A stretch of 64,000 nucleotides of DNA from the NCBI GenBank assembly GCA_002104935.1, contig MCGT01000002.1:62001-126000 (forward strand), in the 5' to 3' direction. Of this stretch, positions 46,149-54,740 are shown piece by piece; within the stretch, counting starts at the first letter, position 1; each line of letters starts with the position of its first letter. Under the pieces are notes generated by a model. That model was given only the letters and a program-made list of their open reading frames with translations, was not told the origin of the DNA and did no database searches. The position numbers and the translations under genes were made by a program. The DNA comes from Hesseltinella vesiculosa (Eukaryota > Mucoromycota > Mucoromycetes > Mucorales > Cunninghamellaceae).

Positions 46149-46733
46149 ATGACCATGGAACAGTTGCCTTCTTACACCTGTGTTGCTCCTCCTCCTTCTT
46201 ATCATGAAACATTAAAGCATCCCATTCCCAACAACAAATTCCCTCAACGCCTCCGGCAAAAGATACCTCGTTTTGGCGTTGCCAAAATCTATCAAGATCT
46301 GAAACGACACTTATCTTGGTCACCACCTTCACCACCTCAACAAGATCCTTATTTGGATCTACTTAGTGATGATGAATACACTGACAGTGAAAGCGAATCT
46401 GAAGATGAAGGCGATACCGAGGATACCGATCCCGCCGGCCTATCATGTTGCTGGGCGCCTGCACCTGGTCATCGTTCCCTCTCCACCCCTTTATCTCCTC
46501 GATCCTCCTTGCCAGCTTCCTCCTCTGCCAGGTTGACCACATCCGTCTCTTTTTCGCATGCCTCTCGCGAACCGACGACCCGTGGTTCCACGAGCCTCAA
46601 TCGCCTCTTATTAGAATCCTGGCCAACCCATCAACCTGTTCCGAGCTATGAGCTCTTCAAAGCCCGTGTCCAGCAACGCAATCACAGTCTCTCTCCCATA
46701 CCAAACAATGAGTTCAATAGATGGACTCTTTGA
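46149..46733 (+). CDS. PPxY-motif protein with repeated terminal motif, unknown
   Basis: Single-exon 194-aa protein starting MTMEQLPSYTCVAPPPSYHE (the second Met at 46155 is possible). PPSY near residue 16 is a WW-domain (Rsp5/NEDD4) ligand motif. A central acidic tract (DDEYTDSESESEDEGDTED) is followed by a Ser/Pro-rich part. The N-terminal PSYHETLKHPIPNNKF and C-terminal PSYELFKARVQQ...PIPNNEFNR share a PSY...PIPNN(K/E)F pattern, so the ends appear related. A TTATTTATTTTCC/T-rich leader precedes it. No family recognised; a ligase adaptor role is only a suggestion. Confidence 0.6.
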   Translation: MTMEQLPSYTCVAPPPSYHETLKHPIPNNKFPQRLRQKIPRFGVAKIYQDLKRHLSWSPPSPPQQDPYLDLLSDDEYTDSESESEDEGDTEDTDPAGLSCCWAPAPGHRSLSTPLSPRSSLPASSSARLTTSVSFSHASREPTTRGSTSLNRLLLESWPTHQPVPSYELFKARVQQRNHSLSPIPNNEFNRWTL

Positions 46734-48704
46734 TTTATTTAACCCTATTTTTTATTGCATTCCCCTTTCATTCCCTTGTTTGTATTTTCTTCTTCTTCCC
46801 TGTACATCACTCAAATTAAATCATGGGCCTCCATTCCCTCTTTTTCTTTTTTTCCCTGATGCCTTGCATGCTTTGGACATTAAATATCAAGGGGGGGACC
46901 ACTCTTCAAAGTGCATAGAGACCAGCAACCCAATCAGCCATTTGCTATTTGAAACTCATTTTTCATGCTGTCCTTTCTCAAAAACCGTTTCTCCACAGGA
47001 CGAGGTCCCATCTCGTGGAAAATTTTCCCTTATTTGGTTGTTTTCTTTGATCTGACTTGGTTTTTGCCAAGACATCACACAAACAAAAAAACCTGGTCCC
47101 CGCTCTCTTGCATCCTCTCTGACCCACTTACTCGGGTGATCGAGCAGGTTGGCAACCCACCAAACAGAGAAAATAGTTGGCTGCTGCTTATCTAAAACAC
47201 TCCTTTCTTTTTTTGCCATTCTGCCAGCCTCAGCCATGTTCCTTGCTGTTGGTCCTCCAAATGCTTTCTTCCAATGAATCATGTAGCTTACTTTTGATTT
47301 TTTCCCAGGCCAAGATGCGGAGGGAGGGAGGGAATGCGCAACTCCACAGTGGGTATGTGACACCTAGTTTTTTTTGCTGAGCATCATCCCATGGTCGATC
47401 AATAGATCAAACTAAGACAACTATGATCAGAGAATCTGGAGTCCCTCCTTTTTTTTTTTTTTTGCAGAATCGACACCTTGCGAGACAGATACTGTCGGAT
47501 GCATGCATGAGAATTTCATGCAACTTGCGCGCATGGCTACAGCGAAAAAAAATGGCTGTTGTGTGAACATCGAGATCCTTCACTTGCCACAGCCCATTTC
47601 TGCCAAGCAAAAACCTGCTCAAGTGCCATTCCATAGTTAGAAGTCCCCCCCCCAAAAAAAAATAGCCTGCCAGAATGTGTTTCGGCGCAAGGATCCGCTT
47701 CCTATTGAATGCTGGATCGGCGCTGAAAGAAAAATACCGACGGCACCAGGTGCCAAGGGATTGGCTTTTATCCCCCTTGACGACTGATTCCGTTGACTCT
47801 TGTTCTGCACATACAGAGACGTACTTGCAGATATGATCCAGCTTATACTACCAGTAATTGTGTGCAATAGCTGGGCTCAATCCGTGGAGGTTGGATTTTT
47901 TCCGATTTCTGGTCAGATCGCCTGAGACCGTCAGGCGATCTGGTCAAAAAATCCTCCAAGTTCAAGAAAAATTTCAACGTCCAATCTTTTGCATGTGACC
48001 GGTACTTGATGAGGTGGGATGGACGTCACAATAAAAAGCTTTGTATGGGACGTGGTACCAAGCTAGAACAACCAGCCATTTTGCAAGGAAGGCCCATCTT
48101 TTTTTAGATGAGCCTAGTTCTTCACCGTCTTATCCAAGTGCCGTATAATTTTAACTGTCCATATTTCCCATTAAGTACCAATTCCAAGTACAGTTTGGTG
48201 TGAATCATATCATCTGCCATCCTTTCCCACTATGTACCAAAAACGCAACGGCTGGAGCTGGCCACCCTCCCAGCACACGCTGCGCTTGACCAGAATTGAA
48301 TCCCAGCCGCAGTAAACAGGTCAACCAGTAACCATGGTGGGTAAGCCTAGGCGCACTTTTTTTCTTTTGTTTGTTTGTTTTTTTCAATGAAAACTTGGAA
48401 TCTCTGCTGACAACCGGTAAATGGCCTAGTCTAAATTGCAATGAGGATGCTTGGTGCAAGGTAATCTATTGTTGGCATACTTGTTGTATGCTAATCCTCG
48501 GAAAAGAGTACAAAAAAAAGAGCAGCAACTCACTCGTTTTAACACTTTTGTTTGTTTACTTCAAGAAGTTATCATCTGGGCCCTGATGGACAATGTTACG
48601 TTATGAATGTGTTGTTGCCTGATATCAAGTAAGTCTGACGCATGAAAAAAGAAGCAAGGCTTGCATAATTTTTTTTCAACTTCTTTTCAAAAGGCTACCG
48701 TGAT
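46734..48704. other. 2-kb stretch without a supported gene
   Basis: Scattered ORFs below 140 aa with no recognisable domain. It holds the hairpin described separately at 47884-47958. No tRNA or rRNA was recognised by eye. Confidence 0.4.
47884..47958. repeat. long imperfect inverted repeat with perfect 10-bp core
   Basis: Core stem GATCGCCTGA (47916-47925), loop GACCG, then TCAGGCGATC (47931-47940). The outer arms continue as TGGAGG..GGATTTTTT..TGGTCA on the left and TGGTCAAAAAATCCTCCA on the right (imperfect on the left). It could be a foldback/MITE relic or a cruciform site; no terminator role is expected in this eukaryote. Confidence 0.6.
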
Positions 48705-49110
48705 GTCTCGAGTCCACATGCATGTTGCAGGCTGTCCTAGCAAGGAACTTGCCTTCTGGTGGCGCGCCCGTACATGACGGATCAATAGATCTCTGATTGT
48801 GCCCGTGTTTGCCATAGGAATTTAATTATCTACGGATAGTTAGCTGACTGCTTCATGATGTGGTGGTGCCTTGGTGTGGTGGTGCCTTGGTGTGGCGGTG
48901 CCTTGGTGTCTCGAGTCCACATGCATGTTGCAGACTGTCCTAGCAAGGAACTTGCCTTCTGGTGGCGCGCCCGTACATGACGGATCAATAGATCTCTGAT
49001 TGTGCCCGTGTTTGCCATAGGAATTTAATTATCTACGGATAGTTAGCTGACTGCTTCATGATGTGGTGGTGCCTTGGTGTGGTGGTGCCTTGGTGTGGTG
49101 GTGCCTTGGT
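48705..49110. repeat. 203-bp tandem duplication (2 copies)
   Basis: Unit starting GTCTCGAGTCCACATGCATG at 48705 recurs at 48908, nearly identical through GGAATTTAATTATCTACGG and the first minisatellite units. Offset is 203 bp. The first copy ends in three units of the 16-bp minisatellite; the second leads into the expanded array. Confidence 0.85.
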
Positions 49111-49488
49111 GTGGTGGTGCCTTGGTGTGGTGGTGCCTTGGTGTGGTGGTGCCTTGGTGTGGTGGTGCCTTGGTGTGGTGGTGCCTTGGTGTGGTGGTGC
49201 CTTGGTGTGGTGGTGCCTTGGTGTGGTGGTGCCTTGGTGTGGTGGTGCCTTGGTGTGGTGGTGCCTTGGTGTGGTGGTGCCTTGGTGTGGTGGTGCCTTG
49301 GTGTGGTGGTGCCTTGGTGTGGTGGTGCCTTGGTGTGGTGGTGCCTTGGTGTGGTGGTGCCTTGGTGTGGTGGTGCCTTGGTGTGGTGGTGCCTTGCTAT
49401 GAAGGTGCCTTGCTATGAAGGTGCCTTGCTATGAAGGTGCCTTGGTGTGGTGGTGCCTTGCTATGAAGGTGCCTTGGTGTGGTTGCCT
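49064..49488. repeat. 16-bp minisatellite, about 26 units
   Basis: Unit TGTGGTGGTGCCTTGG repeated about 21 times almost perfectly, then variant units CTATGAAGGTGCCTTG mixed in to 49488. Because 16 is not a multiple of 3 and the unit has no stop, all three plus frames are open and translate the same 16-residue cycle; these ORFs are not genes. Confidence 0.9.
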
Positions 49489-49675
49489 CTTTGCGTCATC
49501 CTGCATCGCTAAAGGATGGCGGGTGGTGGTGGGCCTTCCTCTCTCCTCTTGGAGTCTGTTGATTGGTGTGCCAGTCCTTTTCATTGGCACACTTTTTTTT
49601 TATTCACAATAAAAGATGTTTACTTGCATCTCGTTCTTTACTGAATTTTATGACCGAAAAAATAAGCACATTTAA

Positions 49676-49942
49676 CTACCCAACGCTTTAGAATGAATGG
49701 ATCAATGTCAAAATTTTCACGGATGCAGAAAAATCATAAATGAAGGTCATCATTCTATGCTGGTTCAACGTGGCCGACGCTGTAGGCACTGGGCTACTGC
49801 CAGCCTTTGCCAACCTTGCCCGCCCACCTGCCCGATACTGATTCCCTCATATCACCTTCAATATTGCTTTTTTTTTTTCATGCGCTTTGGTTCTATGGAT
49901 AGCTGTGAAGGTTAGCTTTCTAACTGTGCCATTGGAAGAGCG
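49676..49942 (+). repeat. island direct repeat, left copy (267 bp)
   Basis: From CTACCCAACGCTTTAGAATG to CATTGGAAGAGCG; matches 52857-53099 almost base for base except a 20-odd-bp insertion (about 49718-49745) and a longer T-run. The copies are 3181 bp apart in the same direction and bracket the satellite and the nuclease-like gene. Confidence 0.85.
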
Positions 49943-50393
49943 TAAAGATATGCACCATGGATGCTAAGCGTGTTTCGAGCAATCGACTAGAATTAATGGA
50001 CCCCATTCTGCATCACCTTTTCAAACGGTCAAACGTGGATCTGATGCGGTAATGGCAATTTCGGAAAGGAAGAAGCGCTAAGGCTCCGGTTTTTTTTTTT
50101 TTATAGGGGAGATAACAAATTGTTGGCAGGCAAGACCGTTGACAGATAATGAACGCCGTGCCTCGGGGTCAAATGTGGACGCCAAGTTGACCTCATCCTC
50201 AGGTTTGAAAATTGCGATATTTCTGGACCACCTCTTGTCACCAGCTACGGTCACTTCGAGAGCGATCGAGTTAAATTAGCTTGTACAGTAATATGAAAAA
50301 GATGTTGAAAACCATCACGTACAAAAAAAAACTGCCCTAGTTCAACGATGTCAATCAAAGACGAGGAGGGGATGGAATGCAGGAGAAGCGGAT
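49943..50393. other. island spacer, nothing recognised
   Basis: Between the left direct repeat and the satellite. No supported ORF or domain. Confidence 0.4.
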
Positions 50394-50970
50394 GAGACCG
50401 GTTACCATTTTCACGCCGTCTCATTGGTTTAGCAAAGAGACCGGTTACCATTTTCACGCCGTCTCATTGGTTTAACAAAGAGACCGGTTACCATTTTCAC
50501 GCTGTCTCATTGGTTTAACAAAGAGACAAATGGTAACCCGGTTACCATTTTCACGCCGTCTCATTGGTTTAACAAAGAGACAAATGGTAACCCGGTTACC
50601 ATTTTCACGCCGTCTCATTGGTTTAACAAAGAGACCGGTTACCATTTTCACGCTGTCTCATTGGTTTAACAAAGAGACAAATGGTAACCCGGTTACCATT
50701 TTCACGCCGTCTCATTGGTTTAACAAAGAGACCGGTTACCATTTTCACGCTGTCTCATTGGTTTAACAAAGAGACAAATGGTAACCCGGTTACCATTTTC
50801 ACGCCGTCTCATTGGTTTAACAAAGAGACCGGTTACCATTTTCACGCTGTCTCATTGGTTTAACAAAGAGACAAATGGTAACCCGGTTACCATTTTCACG
50901 CCGTCTCATTGGTTTAACAAAGAGACAAATGGTAACCCGGTTACCAACCTGGTTACCAACCTGGTTACCA
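50394..50970. repeat. 43/54-bp satellite array with palindrome
   Basis: Units start GAGACCGGTTACC or GAGACAAATGGTAACCCG and end GTCTCATTGGTTTAACAAA. Starts at 50394, 50437, 50480, 50523, 50577, 50631, 50674, 50728, 50771, 50825, 50868 and 50922, i.e. spacings of 43,43,43,54,54,43,54,43,54,43,54. The 54-bp form carries ATGGTAACC-C-GGTTACCAT, a perfect 9-bp inverted repeat; unit ends give GTCTC...GAGAC. The array finishes with three ACCTGGTT-type partial copies, 34 bp before the next gene's ATG. Confidence 0.9.
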
Positions 50971-51003
50971 AAACATCTTTTTTTCCCAAAGCCAAAAAAA
51001 AAA

Positions 51004-52005
51004 ATGAGCCCGCTCTCTTTGCCACCAGGGTCTGATCTGATGGCAAAGAACATAACAAGAAACCAGACTGTTATCAACATAATAACTTCAGCTTTGGTTA
51101 AAAGCGATCAAGATTACATCCCTGCTGAAAGTTCCTGGCCCAATGGTTCTCGATCAGATTTGGTCTTGGAGCCAAAATCTTCCTGCCTGGGGTTGCCACC
51201 TATTATTGTGGAGTTCCAGCATTCGGTCAACAAAGTTTTCATGAAACGTGCCACCGAATATGCCTTGCAAGCTTTCAAGAGATACGACATCGATCCCATT
51301 GTTTTCATTGTTTGCATGAACACTGTGCTGGCCGAGGTCGAAGAATTGACGCAACCGGCAGATATCCTTGGATGTCAATCATACCCTTGTCACGGTTGGG
51401 CTGCTGATTGCCTCATAATGTCAAAAAAAAGTCTCTCTTCCCTGACAGCAGCTGAAAAATCTAATCCTTTTTCAGCCTTTGGTCTGTTTTTAACTCAATC
51501 CACTTCTGTTACCGACCTTGTACGTGATGATCCCACCATGGAATATTTGAAAACCCTCGCGCTAGACCACTATGCCTCTGTGATCGGAAATCAGGTTCAT
51601 ATTGTTGACTTTGTGAAGGACATGTTGCATACACAAAATAAGCAGTATGAACATCTGTTGACCCTAGCCCCATCACAATCTTTGCAAGTGGCCATTCGTA
51701 ATGCCCAGACCAAGCAGCAAGAGTTTGAAAATCACTTGTTTGGGTTGGACTCTGGAAACTCAACCCCGCTCTCTCCAGCTATTCCCAGTGCTTCATCTTC
51801 CAGTGCACCTTCCACCTCCTCAACAGCAGAATACCAAAGAAATATGTCATTTATATCAGAATTCAAGGAAGCCAGAATCAGAGAAGGCAAGCGCCGTATG
51901 AATTGGCGAGCATGTTTTGACGAAGGACGCAAAAATGGACTGCTACTGTCTTACAAAAATGCCAACAGTTTGAAGCACCAATTCCAGAAGTATGAAAAAT
52001 CTTGA
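51004..52005 (+). CDS. PD-(D/E)XK nuclease-like protein, transposon-associated?
   Basis: Intronless, 333 aa if started at ATG 51004 (51040 is also possible); the longer frame from 50875 runs into the satellite and is unlikely to be the real start. Residues about 50-90 show a PD-(D/E)XK pattern: Asp52 in SRSDLVLEP, then Glu70-x-Gln72 in PPIIVEFQHSVNKVFMKRAT, followed by YALQAFKRYDIDPIVFIVCM. Similar multi-copy proteins occur, from memory, in Mucoromycota. The C-terminus is Ser-rich, then basic (EARIREGKRRMNWRA). It lies inside the 3.2-kb direct-repeat-bracketed unit. Function unknown; nuclease activity is inferred from the motif only. Confidence 0.6.
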   Translation: MSPLSLPPGSDLMAKNITRNQTVINIITSALVKSDQDYIPAESSWPNGSRSDLVLEPKSSCLGLPPIIVEFQHSVNKVFMKRATEYALQAFKRYDIDPIVFIVCMNTVLAEVEELTQPADILGCQSYPCHGWAADCLIMSKKSLSSLTAAEKSNPFSAFGLFLTQSTSVTDLVRDDPTMEYLKTLALDHYASVIGNQVHIVDFVKDMLHTQNKQYEHLLTLAPSQSLQVAIRNAQTKQQEFENHLFGLDSGNSTPLSPAIPSASSSSAPSTSSTAEYQRNMSFISEFKEARIREGKRRMNWRACFDEGRKNGLLLSYKNANSLKHQFQKYEKS

Positions 52006-52194
52006 AACAAGTAGTTTTTTTTTTTTGTTTTACCTTTTCCTCCATCCTTCAAAGCATACCTAGTAAAAATATAAAGAAATTGCTCTACCTATGATTGCCC
52101 AGATGGATAGAAAGGGACCTTTGTCAGCCATCAGTATTTCATTGTTGCAAAAAAAAAATTCTTTGAAAAAATTGCCACCCCTTTCGTTTCCACA
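52006..52194. other. 3' flank of the nuclease-like gene
   Basis: T-run then AT-rich sequence; no gene. Confidence 0.35.
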
Positions 52195-52410
52195 GAGTCA
52201 GTGATAACCTCCGTCACCTCCTGGTCTTGGCCTCCGCTTATCCCTGCACTCCATCCCTTTCGTCTTCCCTCGTCATTGCCGCCATTTGGTTAGCCCACTG
52301 GCGTCATACCTTTGACGAAGTCCCTTTCATCGTCATCAACGTCCTAGCCACCGTCAACAGATCCATCCAGCTTTTGCACGATGAAGCCCGCCTTCTTCCC
52401 CACTCATCTC
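52195..52410 (+). pseudogene. retroelement-like coding fragment (possible LINE ORF2 tail)
   Basis: Open frame reading RHLLVLASAYPCTPSLSSSL, VIAAIWLAHWRHTFDEVPFI, LATVNRSIQLLHDE, ending in an A-run at 52410. The IWxxHWRxxFDxVPF pattern resembles, from memory, the end of Tad-like LINE reverse-transcriptase ORFs in Mucorales. Only about 70 codons remain, and the A-run could be the element's poly-A tail. Confidence 0.35.
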
Positions 52411-52856
52411 AAAAAAAAAAAAAAAATTGGTCTCCAAGACATGCGTGAAAATCGTCAAATTTTGAAAAAAGCAATTGCGGGGTCTCACAACAGGTTCAGT
52501 GTTGCGGGGCGATCCCTTAAACGTAATACTGACACCTTTAACGGTTAAATAAATAATTGTTAAGAAAGATAATGAATAAGAAGAGGGACAAAGAAAACCT
52601 ACCGAAAACGTAGTCGGTGTAAATTTGGAGGAAATAAAAAAAAGAAAAAAAAGAGACAAGAGCAAACAAAGCCAAAATTGGTGGGAGGGGGAGCAGCACT
52701 GAAAGCCTACCCCAGAATATGCTGCCCAGGGTTGAAAAAACATCCATACATATTTAGACACACCAAGAAAAGTGTAATTTTTAAACAAATACTTACCTTC
52801 AAAGGGAATGAAACTAATGATGAGCGATATATTTTGCTTTATTTGGGGAGTGGATT
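52411..52856. other. island spacer, AT-rich
   Basis: Minus-strand ORFs here are Phe/Leu-rich translations without a domain. No gene supported. Confidence 0.35.
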
Positions 52857-53099
52857 CTACCCAACGCTTTAGAATGAATGGATCAACGTCAAAATTTTGA
52901 CAAAGTCATCATTCTATGCTGGTTCAACGTGGCCGACGCTGTAGGCACTGGGCTACTGCCAGCCTTTGCCAACCTTGCCCGCCCACCTGCCCGATACTGA
53001 TTCCCTCATATCACCTTCAATATTGCTCCTTTTTTCATGCGCTTTGGTTCTATGGATAGCTGTGAAGGTTAGCTTTCTAACGGTGCCATTGGAAGAGCG
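52857..53099 (+). repeat. island direct repeat, right copy (243 bp)
   Basis: Partner of 49676-49942; same direction; closes the 3.2-kb unit. Confidence 0.85.
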
Positions 53100-53394
53100 G
53101 AAAAAATGATATTGGGATTTTTCCGGGCCAAGAGAAGAGACACTCTCTGGAAAAAAAGAAAAAAAAAAAAAAAAAAAAAGAGGAAATTGTTAGAGGTTGG
53201 GCTTGGACGCAGCTTACGGCAGGCAAGTTTGGGCAGGAGAAAACTTGGTCTAGCTCTGGAGGAAGTGATCGAGGTGGGTTGTGATTTTTAACACTGGTCA
53301 ATTCTCACCAAGGGCGATCAGCCTGAGCAGTTTGGAGGTGGAGGTCCCTTTTTTTTGGATGTCGGACATTGTAATTTTTTTTTTTTTTTTTTTC

Positions 53395-53580
53395 GTTTTG
53401 CCTTTTTTTTTTGGCCGGGGAAAAGGAGGTCCCAAAAACTACTTGATACCAAATTGGCTGGGCAACCTTCATAGATTGACTTGATTTTTTCACTATCCAT
53501 ATGTTGCATTAAAACCTGAACCCATGCAAAATTTAATCTTGATTCATTCATTCAAAACTGCAATAGAGTAATACCTTTTT
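53395..53580 (+). repeat. dispersed repeat, copy C (diverged)
   Basis: Shares TTGGCTGGGCAACCTTCATA, TTGACTTGATTTTTTCACTA and TGCAAAATTTAATC-type blocks with copies A and B, in the same order but with lower identity. Confidence 0.5.
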
Positions 53581-53599
53581 TTGCAAAAAGCAAAGGGTC

Positions 53600-53720
53600 T
53601 CCCTGGCAAAAATGGCCGATTTTTCATTTATTTTAGCTGGGCCATCGGACGAGTCAGAGCGAAACGGATCAAATGTTGGCTGGGAGACCAACACCGATCA
53701 AGATGATATATTCAATACGA
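53600..53720 (+). repeat. dispersed repeat, copy D (5' part)
   Basis: TCCCTGGCAAAAATGGCCGA, TTTTTCATTTATTTTAGCTG, AGAGCGAAACGGATCAAATG, TTGGCTGGGAGACCAACACC: the 5' blocks of the family, truncated after CACCGATCAAGATG. Confidence 0.6.
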
Positions 53721-53911
53721 GGATGATGCACGTATGCAGACCTTGTCCCTGCCGCCGCCCTTTGCCACCCTGATGAACTGAGTCGATAAATGATGCCGTT
53801 TTCTGCGATTCCACCTCCTCATGGTCCATGATGGCCACTGGTTGCCCATGGGCCAATCAAGATGCGCTATTCAGAGGAGTTGGTCCATGAGGTCCTATTT
53901 TTTTTTTTTTT

Positions 53912-54290
53912 TTGCAAAATGAACTGCGAGATTACAGAGGGACAGGCAATCTGCATACTACAGTTGAATACGAAAGAAAACAGTCAAAGGATAGTCGACA
54001 TGAAAGGGTTAGATATCACATACTTTGGACCCTGAAGGATGAATACGTGAATGGTTTTGTCCTGGATATTACAGAACATTTGCCGCGATGCCGCGCTTAT
54101 ATTTACAGTCTTAAGGAACAAGGCTACTCAATATTTGGCTACGCAAGAAAATCGCCTGGATCAGCAAGTGAAGCGAGCCGCATACTGTTACTCCAAAAAA
54201 TGGTCGATCGATTAAGCAACACCTTGGTGGTCGACAAAGTATTTGTTTCCTTGTCGTCATCAGCTAGTGAATCTTTATCAGCTCACGATG
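53912..54290 (+). pseudogene. recombinase-like ORF (possible IS607-type TnpA relic)
   Basis: Open to 54385, but protein-like mainly to about 54290: RYHILWTLKDEYVNGFVLDI, then YSIFGYARKSPGSASEASRI, LLLQKMVDRLSNTLVVDKVF, VSLSSSASES. GYARKS recalls the GYARVS motif with the catalytic Ser of serine recombinases (IS607 TnpA class). It lacks the usual downstream recombinase motifs, so it is at best an eroded or divergent relative. Directly upstream of a TnpB-like zinc ribbon, which is the IS607 gene order. Confidence 0.4.
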
Positions 54291-54369
54291 CAACGAATGA
54301 CAAGATGGCCCTGGCACCATTTGTTGTGTCTACAAGACAACGACCTCCACGAAATTGGAATCAAGCACC

Positions 54370-54635
54370 GTCAAATGCACCATGATTACCACCATCGCAA
54401 CAGCCACTATTCCCCATGCCAGCCAAGGCAAAAGTTGCATGCCGTGTTAGCTTGTGAAAACTGTCACACGGTATGGCACCGCGACCAGAATGCTGCCCGC
54501 AATATCCTCGCCATCGCCCTTCACAAGATCATGGTTGGCCGCAGACCGCGGGCATTTACAAGAGCTGCCGAAAACGAGCCTCGCCAACGGAACCGGTCGA
54601 TTCCACCCTCAAGTCCCCCACAGTGGTCAACGTGA
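54370..54635 (+). pseudogene. TnpB/Fanzor C-terminal zinc-ribbon fragment
   Basis: Third plus frame reads PCQPRQKLHAVLACENCHTV then WHRDQNAARNILAIALHKIM and RPRAFTRAAENEPRQR, stop 54635. C-x2-C followed by HRDxNAARNI is the zinc-ribbon plus RuvC-III signature of IS605/IS607 TnpB and eukaryotic Fanzor nucleases. RuvC-I and RuvC-II parts are absent upstream, so this copy cannot be a working nuclease. Frame differs from the preceding recombinase-like ORF. Confidence 0.6.
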
Positions 54636-54640
54636 AATTG

Positions 54641-54727
54641 ATCACACAGGGAGTTCCTTCTTGTGTGATACCTCTACCTGTACATAGCAAGTTGGCTCTG
54701 GGGTTATCCCCTCCCTGTATCACAAAT
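54641..54727. repeat. hairpin cluster just after the TnpB-like fragment
   Basis: ATCACACA (54641-54648) pairs with TGTGTGAT (54662-54669); GGGG-TTAT-CCCC at 54700-54711; TGTGATAC (54664-54671) can also pair with GTATCACA (54717-54724). Possible element end or guide-RNA-scaffold relic. Confidence 0.45.
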
Positions 54728-54740
54728 ATGTTTTTTTAAT

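Noticed and set aside
47437..47867. Minus-strand ORFs of 76-82 aa
   Set aside because: No domain, no splice partners and weak composition; left as unassigned.
49058..49434. Three overlapping 114-123-aa plus-strand ORFs
   Set aside because: All are translations of the 16-bp minisatellite in three frames; no start context or conservation expected.
48705..50970. CRISPR-like array
   Set aside because: Repeats are contiguous or nearly so with no unique spacers, and the genome is eukaryotic.
50530..51003. ORFs within the 43/54-bp satellite, including an N-terminal extension of the nuclease-like gene
   Set aside because: Repetitive translation of the array; the downstream ATGs at 51004 or 51040 start the protein-like part.
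53100..53394. Possible gene around 53106-53301
   Set aside because: ORFs are dominated by translated A-runs and contain no recognisable domain.
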